This document shows, in pieces, positions 6,636-11,771 of a stretch of DNA of 11,771 nt (its first letter is position 1; the number at the start of each line of letters is the position of its first letter). The notes under the pieces were generated by a model. It was not told where the DNA came from, ran no database searches, and saw nothing but the letters and a program-made list of their open reading frames with translations. The DNA is from an uncultured Bacteriovorax sp. (GTDB lineage Bacteria > Bdellovibrionota > Bacteriovoracia > Bacteriovoracales > Bacteriovoracaceae), in assembly GCA_943914745.1 (NCBI GenBank), contig CALUDF010000061.1:1-11771 (forward strand). The letters are read 5' to 3'. The position numbers and the translations under genes were made by a program.

Positions 6636-6657
6636 GGTCACCTAAAAATGCGTGACC
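6636..6657. promoter_or_regulatory. Inverted repeat upstream of the DUF3445 gene
   Basis: GGTCAC (6636-6641) and GTGACC (6652-6657) are perfect inverted repeats around a ten-base spacer, 49 bases before the DUF3445 start. The arm and spacer geometry suits a dimeric repressor site. No T-run follows on either strand, so it is not a terminator. Confidence 0.35.
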
Positions 6658-6706
6658 CCTGAAATATGTCGTTTCAAATGAATATTAGCATGCTTTAATC
6701 AGTCTC

Positions 6707-7687
6707 ATGAAAGTTTTAGACCCAAAATTTTTCCCGATAGAAAGGGGTGAATATGCGGTGGCCCCGGGGCTTCGCCCCTTGGGTTATGACTTTGGCAACG
6801 GAGAGTTTGATCAAAAAATTTTTCACATCTCTTCAAAGTTTCAGGACTACCGCAACAATAAGCTTGAATGCAGGCAAGAGCGGCTTTCAAAATATTTTTG
6901 CATGCAAGACCTAAGTCCAGAGAGAGTTAACGTGCTTGCACGTTTTTTAATCTCACAATTAGCAAAAGAGTACCCTCAATACTTTATTTTAAAAGACCAG
7001 GTTTTGGAGTGCATTCATACGAAAGATCGCTTAATCGTCGATTCTAATTTTGATTTTCTAAGCTTTCACTCCGAAGAGGCCATCAATCCTCCAGTTCTTC
7101 ACATCCTCGATGCCCTTGCTCTTCAAGTTGAAGAAGACATCGCTTTAGTTTGCAGAAGAGTCGATGGAGAAGGGCCTGTTGATCACCTGGGGCTTCTTCA
7201 TCTTTGTAGCCCAAGCCATTGGTCCGCTGAAGATAAGATAGGCATGAACTTTTTTGATATTCATGTTCCGATACCTGGCATTGAAAAAATTAACCGCGTC
7301 GCTGACAAGTTAGTAGAGACAATGATCAATAAGGGGCCTTACGTGCGCTTTATCTGGAGTTTTGTCACTGACCAAAGACTCAACCACCATCCGACTCCTC
7401 CTCCTGGCATTGATCCTGTGACATGGAAGGGAAGAAGCTTTAATGAAGAGGCGGCCATTCCATTTTATTTTAGAATCGAAAGGCAAGTGACATGGGGCTT
7501 TCCCCATGTGGATGCCTCGCTCTTTACGATTGGAGTGACTTTTATGTCTGGGGCCGAAATCAAACACAATCCCTATCAAAGGGATCAACTTATCTCGGCC
7601 CTAAAATCCATGTCGCCTGAAAGCCGCGTTTATAAAGGTGTCTCGCTGTGTTTTGATCAGCTTATAAGCTGGTTGGAAAGAGACTAA
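6707..7687 (+). CDS. DUF3445 protein, haem-dependent oxidative N-demethylase alpha-subunit-like
   Basis: This is a 326-residue soluble protein with the hallmark blocks of DUF3445 (PF11927): LCSPSHWSAEDKIG (166-179), the IHVPIPG block (185-191), R214-F-I-W217, the H227-H228 pair, and FRIERQVTWGFP (255-266) followed by ASLFTIGVTF. In the family, the alpha subunit of haem-dependent oxidative N-demethylase and the dimethylamine monooxygenase subunit DmmA oxidise methylamines. Those systems need a separate ferredoxin/flavin reductase and other subunits, none of which is encoded here, so this copy is an orphan and its substrate is uncertain. The length is close to the family norm. No Shine-Dalgarno sequence precedes the ATG; TTTAAT at 6694-6699 ends seven bases upstream. 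The L,D-transpeptidase gene follows after 54 bases on the same strand. Confidence 0.85.
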   Translation: MKVLDPKFFPIERGEYAVAPGLRPLGYDFGNGEFDQKIFHISSKFQDYRNNKLECRQERLSKYFCMQDLSPERVNVLARFLISQLAKEYPQYFILKDQVLECIHTKDRLIVDSNFDFLSFHSEEAINPPVLHILDALALQVEEDIALVCRRVDGEGPVDHLGLLHLCSPSHWSAEDKIGMNFFDIHVPIPGIEKINRVADKLVETMINKGPYVRFIWSFVTDQRLNHHPTPPPGIDPVTWKGRSFNEEAAIPFYFRIERQVTWGFPHVDASLFTIGVTFMSGAEIKHNPYQRDQLISALKSMSPESRVYKGVSLCFDQLISWLERD

Positions 7688-7741
7688 AAGCACTTTTTTC
7701 CCAGCAAAAACGAAAAAATGAGAGAGCGATAAAATGGATGT

Positions 7742-8377
7742 ATGAAAAATCCATTTTACCCAAGATTCTTTTTGAGTTTCTTCTTTGTATTTTTCCTCCT
7801 GACTGGAGCTGCTAGTGCCGAAGGCCTTAAGAGCGACAGGGACTATTCGCATTTGGATCCCGATCAAATTGTACCAAGGAATTTACTTCAGGAGGCCCTA
7901 GAGTATTTTGACTCCCACCTGGATGAAATAAAAAACCAGCGCTTGATTGGGATTATTGATTTTAAACAACACAATTCAAAAGAGCGCTTTTATATCATTG
8001 ATATGGAGTCGGGAAGAGTGGAGACATACCTCACGGCCCATGGAAAAAACTCAGATCCGGACTACGATGGGTATGCAACGAAATTCTCCAATACTCCAGA
8101 CTCTTTGATGAGCTCTCTTGGCCTCTATCTCACGGCCGAAACCTATTATGGGCAAAACGGTTACTCCTTAAGGCTTGATGGCCTCTCTGAGACAAACTCC
8201 AATGCGCGCGCTCGTGCTATCGTCATCCATGGGGCCGATTATGTTAAGCCAGGGAAAAAAATTGGCAGAAGTTATGGGTGCCCGGCCCTGGAGATGCGCT
8301 ATCACCAGGACTTGATCGAGCGCTTAAAAGGTGGCGCCCTTCTTTACGCGGGACTTGGAGCGTCTTCTCTTTTTTGA
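7742..8377 (+). CDS. Exported L,D-transpeptidase catalytic-domain protein (YkuD_2 type)
   Basis: This is a 211-residue protein. The signal peptide is residues 1-26 (FFLSFFFVFFLLTGAASA, cleavage after ASA). The YkuD_2 catalytic domain covers about 65-205: GIIDFKQHN, RFYIIDMESGRV, TAHGKNSD, KFSNTPDSLMSSLGLYLTAETY, SLRLDGL, then the active-site block AIVIHGADYV (H163) and GRSYGCPAL with catalytic C180. Family members act in the periplasm on peptidoglycan stem peptides, either cross-linking them or attaching and detaching partners. In predatory relatives such enzymes are numerous and alter their own or the prey wall; that role here is inference. The start has only a weak GGAT before it, with TAAAAT at 7730-7735. 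The last 34 bases overlap the convergent transporter gene, covering the tail LYAGLGASSLF. Confidence 0.92.
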   Translation: MKNPFYPRFFLSFFFVFFLLTGAASAEGLKSDRDYSHLDPDQIVPRNLLQEALEYFDSHLDEIKNQRLIGIIDFKQHNSKERFYIIDMESGRVETYLTAHGKNSDPDYDGYATKFSNTPDSLMSSLGLYLTAETYYGQNGYSLRLDGLSETNSNARARAIVIHGADYVKPGKKIGRSYGCPALEMRYHQDLIERLKGGALLYAGLGASSLF

Positions 8378-9252
8378 TTTTTCCTAAGAGCAAGCAGGTT
8401 CCCAAAAAAGCATAACAGGATTCCAATAAAAAGTTGGGGAGTGAAAATCACGTTTTCAAATACCGAGGAGATGACGATCGCAATCACCGGGGAAATGATA
8501 CTGGTGTAAGCTGCGCGGTCGGCCCCAATTGTCCCCACCAGCGTTTGATAGGCCCAGAACGCCACGACGGTTCCAAAGAAGGCCAGGTACATTAGAGACA
8601 GAAGAAATGACTGAGTCGTAGGAAAGAAAAAACTCTCTCCTTTGATAAGGCCTATGATTAAACTAAAGACGGCCCCATAAAGCATCCCCCACGCATTAAA
8701 GGTCATGACGGGGACTTTGAGCTGATGGTTTTTATAGGCAAACATATTTCCGATGGAAGCACAGAAAGTGGCGACGATTCCAATGATGATTCCCATGACG
8801 GTGAGCCTATCGGCGCTGAAGTTTGAAATCTCCCTCCAGAACAAAAAGATGATCCCGACAAATCCCATGATGGCGCCGTAGATGACATTTTTAGAAATGT
8901 CTTTTTTGTAAAGAAGTTTCATGCCGAGCATGTTGAAGTAAATAAGCGAGGTGAACGTTAAGGCGACCAGGCCCGAGTTGATCGACTCTTCAGAAATATA
9001 AGTCAGGATATAGTTAAGGCAGAAATTAAAAAGTCCCTGCAGCATAAAAAACTTATGATTGGCCCAGGGATACCTGAGTGTTTTTTTTATAAAAAGGATG
9101 TTGACGGCAAACATCATCAGCGCCGCCAATACATAGCGGTAAAAAACGCCGGCAATGGGTGTTGTGCTGTCGATTTGAAATTTTATGACAAACCAAGTTG
9201 TACCCCAGATGAGAGAGCAGACTGAGAATAAAAGTATGTTTCGAGAGTTCAT
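8344..9252 (-). CDS. EamA/DMT-family inner-membrane transporter
   Basis: This is a 302-residue protein with about ten hydrophobic helices in two EamA repeats (about residues 5-140 and 150-290). Typical features are IWGTTWFVIKF in helix 1, GVFYRYVLAALMM in helix 2, and IGADRAAYTSIISPVIAIVISS in the second repeat. The C-terminus is short and charged (RKNQKREDAPSPA). The superfamily exports or takes up small metabolites, amino acids or nucleotide sugars; the substrate cannot be told from sequence. It is divergent from the DUF4097-like gene, with 59 bases between the two starts that must hold both promoters. The Shine-Dalgarno sequence is weak (AGAGAAAA). Its 3' end overlaps the L,D-transpeptidase gene by 34 bases. 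Confidence 0.9.
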   Translation of the reverse strand: MNSRNILLFSVCSLIWGTTWFVIKFQIDSTTPIAGVFYRYVLAALMMFAVNILFIKKTLRYPWANHKFFMLQGLFNFCLNYILTYISEESINSGLVALTFTSLIYFNMLGMKLLYKKDISKNVIYGAIMGFVGIIFLFWREISNFSADRLTVMGIIIGIVATFCASIGNMFAYKNHQLKVPVMTFNAWGMLYGAVFSLIIGLIKGESFFFPTTQSFLLSLMYLAFFGTVVAFWAYQTLVGTIGADRAAYTSIISPVIAIVISSVFENVIFTPQLFIGILLCFFGNLLALRKNQKREDAPSPA

Positions 9253-9311
9253 TTTAAAAGTTTTCTCTGATAGGATTTCAGGACAACCTTATTTTAGCCA
9301 ACGGGTGATTT

Positions 9312-10001
9312 ATGTCATTAGTTTTATCTTTTTTTCTTTTGCTTCTTCCCATTAAGTCGTTTGCAGATGTGGCCAATCCCATTCATTTTCCAGCAAACGG
9401 GATAAAATCCTTAAGTGTTTCAGTGCCGAAAGGAAAAATTGTCATGCTTTCCTCAAAGATCCAAAAAGACATCAGCGTTCACGTGCTGGAACAAAAAGGC
9501 AAAGACAACAATAAATGCATCAAAACCATTGGCCTAGAAAATAACCAGCTCAACGTCAAAATCTCCAGTGAGAACATTCTCTTTGAAAAAGCAGAATGCA
9601 ATTATGAGGTGACAGTTACGACTCCGATGTCTCAAGTTTTTGATATGGATGTCTCGACAGGATCTGCAGCCATCAGTATTAAAGACATTGGCGGGGCCCT
9701 TAATGTCAAGACGGCAACAGGCACAGTCAGTGTTTCGGGAGATGTGTTAAAGAACATCACAGCAAAAACGGCCACGGCCCCTATGACTTTTAGTTACAAA
9801 ACTTGCTCAGGAAGGGCCGACCTCGATTTTATGAGTGCCACAGGAAAGACCATTCTTTCAATCCCAGCTACTTGTAAGATCCGCGTAGATTATAAGAGTG
9901 CGGCCGGGAAACTTTTTAATGCTATCGGCGAAACTGAGGATTATCAGGTTTTCATCAACGCTAAAAGTGCCAGTGGTGACTTCTCTATTGTTAAAATTTA
10001 G
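9312..10001 (+). CDS. Secreted DUF4097-like beta-repeat protein
   Basis: This is a 229-residue protein. The signal peptide is residues 1-18 (LSFFLLLLPIKSFA, cleavage before DVAN). From about residue 114 a short motif of the form S/T-A-x-G recurs in alternating beta strands: VSTGS (114), KTATG (133), KTATA (152), KTCSG (163), MSATG (174), KSAAG (195) and KSASG (218). This is the look of DUF4097/DUF2807-type putative adhesins, which fold as a right-handed beta structure. Cysteines at 69, 96, 165 and 188 could form disulfides in the periplasm or at the surface. Function in the family is poorly defined; surface adhesion is only a suggested role. The start has GGGTGA three bases before the ATG, a close but usable ribosome binding site. 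The SelL-like gene follows after 58 bases. Confidence 0.8.
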   Translation: MSLVLSFFLLLLPIKSFADVANPIHFPANGIKSLSVSVPKGKIVMLSSKIQKDISVHVLEQKGKDNNKCIKTIGLENNQLNVKISSENILFEKAECNYEVTVTTPMSQVFDMDVSTGSAAISIKDIGGALNVKTATGTVSVSGDVLKNITAKTATAPMTFSYKTCSGRADLDFMSATGKTILSIPATCKIRVDYKSAAGKLFNAIGETEDYQVFINAKSASGDFSIVKI

Positions 10002-10059
10002 GTCTGTCTAAACGCGGTCTTATTTCTAAAAATGCAAAGTGGGGATAAAATCATAGGAT

Positions 10060-10986
10060 ATGAAAAGTTTCTTTACCCTTGAAGTGAATCAAAAAATCCT
10101 GAAGATTGCAGCTATCTACAGCCTTTTGTGGGGTTTTATTGTCACAGTGGTTCCCTTGAGTGTCCTAAAGCTCTTTGGTGTTGAGCTCTTTTTTGGATTA
10201 GAGTTCTGGCAATTTATTGGGATGAGTACAGGGGTCATGGGTGTAGGCTATTTTATTGCGAGCTTTGATTCTGAGAAGTATTGGCCGATAGTTTTTGTCG
10301 GCTTCCTGATGTCTTTAATGGGAACTTTTATTTTTGGAAAGGTTCTGTTTATTGGCAGTATGCCCTCTGGCCTTTCTATTTTCATGCTTATAAGTCATGC
10401 CATCTGGTTGGTGCCTTTTTATTACGCTCTTCAAAATGCCTATGAGACAGAGCTCATGGAAGATAGCGTCCCTAAAAAATTCAGCAGTCTAATAAGGTTA
10501 GTGCGTACTTCACAAAACGCTTCACTTCTAGAATTGTCTGAAAAACAAAATGTCCTTCTTATTTTTGTCCGCCATTTTGGCTGCACTTTTTGCCGCGAAA
10601 CAGTTGCAGAGATGGCCAAAATTGAAGATGCGATGGCCGGGCAAAACCTCACTCAAGTCTTTGTTCATATGAGTGACCCTGATTTTGGTGACAAGTTTTT
10701 TGCTCAATACTACAAGCACCCTGTGCACCATGTCTCTGATCCGGGACGCGTTCTTTACAAGAGTTTGGACCTCAAGCGCGGAAGTCTTTATCAGATCTTT
10801 GGGCCAATGTCTTGGATGCGCTTTTTGTATGCCGGAGTTCTCAAAGGGCATGGATTAGGCCAGGTAGAAGGCGATGGCCTGCAATTAGGAGGCATTTTTG
10901 TCCTCTCAAAAGGACAAGTCATTTATGAACAAAAGGCCCTTTCTGCCACTCACATGTTCCATTTGAACACTCTTCCAAAATTTTAA
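10060..10986 (+). CDS. Four-helix membrane domain fused to a SelL/peroxiredoxin-like thioredoxin-fold domain
   Basis: This is a 308-residue protein. The N-terminal half has four hydrophobic helices at about 15-40, 45-68, 74-98 and 103-124. Residues 140-305 form a thioredoxin-fold domain of the AhpC/TSA_2 (SelL-related) type, with VLLIFVRHFGCTFCRE carrying C175-T-F-C178, then a strand and helix (LTQVFVHMSDPDFGDKFF) and the late GIFVLSKGQVIYEQ strand. SelL proteins often have U-x-x-U in this place; here both positions are ordinary TGC cysteine codons. By topology the CxxC domain is probably on the cytoplasmic face if both termini are inside, but this is inference. A likely role is a membrane-tethered thiol oxidoreductase or peroxiredoxin. 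A TAAAAT hexamer (10046-10051) lies just ahead of the ATG and the AGGA near it is too close to be an ideal ribosome binding site. Confidence 0.8.
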   Translation: MKSFFTLEVNQKILKIAAIYSLLWGFIVTVVPLSVLKLFGVELFFGLEFWQFIGMSTGVMGVGYFIASFDSEKYWPIVFVGFLMSLMGTFIFGKVLFIGSMPSGLSIFMLISHAIWLVPFYYALQNAYETELMEDSVPKKFSSLIRLVRTSQNASLLELSEKQNVLLIFVRHFGCTFCRETVAEMAKIEDAMAGQNLTQVFVHMSDPDFGDKFFAQYYKHPVHHVSDPGRVLYKSLDLKRGSLYQIFGPMSWMRFLYAGVLKGHGLGQVEGDGLQLGGIFVLSKGQVIYEQKALSATHMFHLNTLPKF

Positions 10987-10993
10987 GTGCGCA

Positions 10994-11002
10994 TGATATG
11001 AT
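10994..11002 (+). promoter_or_regulatory. Candidate extended -10 promoter for asnB
   Basis: TGATATGAT fits the extended -10 form TGnTATAAT with one mismatch. It lies just past the stop of the SelL-like gene. No good -35 is present, which extended -10 promoters do not strictly need. Transcription would start near 11009, giving a leader of about 47 bases that begins with the inverted repeat at 11011-11033. Confidence 0.4.
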
Positions 11003-11010
11003 GGAAGGAA

Positions 11011-11033
11011 GTTTTTTTGGTCCACAAAAAAAC
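11011..11033 (+). repeat. AT-rich inverted repeat in the asnB leader
   Basis: GTTTTTTTG (11011-11019) and CAAAAAAAC (11025-11033) are perfect nine-base inverted repeats around a five-base loop. The stem is nearly all A-U pairs and has no T-run after it, so a classic terminator is unlikely. If the candidate promoter at 10994 is used it would form at the very 5' end of the asnB mRNA. Confidence 0.4.
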
Positions 11034-11041
11034 ATCAATCC

Positions 11042-11047
11042 AGGGAG
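11042..11047 (+). promoter_or_regulatory. Ribosome binding site of asnB
   Basis: AGGGAG lies eight bases before the ATG at 11056, at ideal spacing. It fixes the start so that Cys2 becomes the N-terminal residue after removal of Met. Confidence 0.7.
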
Positions 11048-11055
11048 TATCGTAG

Positions 11056-11771
11056 ATGTGCGGTTTTATCGTAATCGAAGGAGAGTTTGATTCTTCATTT
11101 TCTTCCAAAGTTTTAGGACCTTTTCAAAATCTCTACAACAAACTCACTCACCGAGGACCAGATGACCATAAAGTCGTGGCCTTTAAAAATGGTGTCATTG
11201 GTTTTCACCGCCTGGCCATTATGGATTTATCTCCTTTGGGGGCCCAGCCTTTTTCAAAAGCTTCCGGGAATTTATTAGTCTGCAATGGAGAGATTTACAA
11301 TTACCCTGAATTAAAAACGAAATGCACGAACCACGAATTCGTCTCACACTCTGATTGCGAAGTCCTGCTTCCTCTCTATGAACTGTGGGGAATGGAAAAA
11401 ATGGTGAAGTCCCTCGATGCTGAGTACGCTCTGGTTATTTGGGACGAGAAAAAAGGAAAACTTCTCGCCGCACGCGACCCTATGGGAATCAGACCTCTTT
11501 TTTACGGAAAGACTAAGGAAGGAAAGATGGCGTTTGCCTCTGAAGTTAAGGCACTCATCGATGTGTGCTCTGACATTACTCCTTTTCCTCCTGGGCACTA
11601 CTTTGATGGTGAGAAAATCATCTGTTACCTGGATCTCTCACAAGCAGAGAAATTTCACACTTTAAGTACACCAGAAATCCTAAAAGGCATTAACGAAAAA
11701 TTGCGTGAAGGAGTCAGGAAAAGACTTCAATCAGATGCGGAAATCGGTTTTCTCCTAAGCGGAGGGATTGA
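11056..11771 (+). CDS. asnB: Asparagine synthetase (glutamine-hydrolysing), 3' end cut by the window edge
   Basis: The first 238 residues are present. The N-terminus MCGF supplies Cys2, the nucleophile of the class II glutaminase domain. Other glutaminase-site blocks are THRGPDD (31-37, with R33), FHRLAIMDLSPLGAQP (50-65), CNGEIYN (76-82), and SDCEVLLPLYELWG (99-112, where most relatives have SDTE). DPMGIRPLFY (141-150) and ASEVKAL (161-167) follow. The synthetase domain begins around 210 and the window ends inside the ATP pyrophosphatase loop FLLSGGI (232-238). The enzyme makes asparagine from aspartate, glutamine and ATP in the cytoplasm. Family members also amidate other substrates, sometimes in cell-surface polysaccharide clusters, and the missing C-terminus and right-hand neighbours would decide that. 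The start is fixed by the AGGGAG ribosome binding site. Confidence 0.88.
   Translation, partial: MCGFIVIEGEFDSSFSSKVLGPFQNLYNKLTHRGPDDHKVVAFKNGVIGFHRLAIMDLSPLGAQPFSKASGNLLVCNGEIYNYPELKTKCTNHEFVSHSDCEVLLPLYELWGMEKMVKSLDAEYALVIWDEKKGKLLAARDPMGIRPLFYGKTKEGKMAFASEVKALIDVCSDITPFPPGHYFDGEKIICYLDLSQAEKFHTLSTPEILKGINEKLREGVRKRLQSDAEIGFLLSGGI

Noticed and set aside
6636..6657. Terminator or riboswitch ahead of the DUF3445 gene
   Set aside because: It has only six pairs, no T-run and no conserved riboswitch core; an operator-like repeat is the most that can be said.
7310..7588. Minus-strand open frame inside the DUF3445 gene
   Set aside because: It is fully antisense to a recognised family domain, with no ribosome binding site or known motif.
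10582..10593. Selenocysteine in the SelL-like CxxC motif
   Set aside because: Both positions are TGC cysteine codons (TGCACTTTTTGC) with no in-frame TGA.
11011..11033. Intrinsic terminator after the SelL-like gene
   Set aside because: The stem has almost no G-C pairs and no T-run follows it, so it does not fit a terminator on either strand.
1..11771. Mobile element, CRISPR array, toxin-antitoxin pair or phage-defence operon
   Set aside because: No transposase, integrase, repeat-spacer pattern, small paired antitoxin gene or defence-type domain set is visible; the nuclease genes are better explained as a secreted enzyme and a repair-type fusion.

Overview
The window looks like ordinary chromosomal DNA from a Gram-negative bacterium. 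My best guess is a member of the Bdellovibrionota, near Bacteriovorax/Peredibacter or Bdellovibrio. The reasons are the many exported proteins with classical signal peptides, an L,D-transpeptidase of the YkuD_2 type, a chemoreceptor whose signalling tip reads FQTKLLSFNASVEAARAGE, and tight packing at moderate GC. The taxon is inferred from memory of family resemblance and was not tested. I see no tRNA, rRNA, CRISPR array, insertion sequence, phage gene or recognisable defence island.

Layout. Bases 2-2467 (+) hold three co-oriented genes: the 3' part of an exported Cys-containing protein cut by the left edge, a secreted thermonuclease, and a DEDDh exonuclease fused to a GIY-YIG nuclease. Bases 2424-3501 (-) hold a single-domain response regulator and a short, cysteine-poor relative of the QueG/ferredoxin-type redox proteins. 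Bases 3719-5398 (+) encode a chemoreceptor with a periplasmic haem c (CxxCH) sensor domain. Bases 5395-6204 (-) encode a Methyltransf_32-type methyltransferase, and 6296-6505 (-) a 69-residue exported or membrane-anchored small protein with a strong ribosome binding site and its own hairpin terminator.

Bases 6707-7687 (+) encode a DUF3445 (haem-dependent oxidative N-demethylase-like) protein, followed at 7742-8377 (+) by an exported L,D-transpeptidase. A ten-helix EamA/DMT transporter lies at 8344-9252 (-). Bases 9312-10986 (+) hold a secreted DUF4097-like beta-repeat protein and a four-helix membrane domain fused to a SelL/peroxiredoxin-like CxxC domain. From 11056 (+) an asparagine synthetase (asnB) runs off the right edge.

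No pathway clearly ties the region together. Loose themes are cell-envelope and secreted functions (thermonuclease, L,D-transpeptidase, DUF4097 protein, small exported protein) and redox or haem chemistry (haem c chemoreceptor, DUF3445 protein, SelL-like fusion, QueG-like protein). The most notable structural feature is that all three convergent gene pairs overlap at their 3' ends (44, 4 and 34 bp), with no strong intrinsic terminator seen between them. Several genes lack a Shine-Dalgarno sequence but have a -10-like hexamer just ahead of the ATG. No intergenic stretch exceeds about 220 bases; the longer ones (3502-3718 and 6506-6706) hold short inverted or direct repeats that are listed separately.
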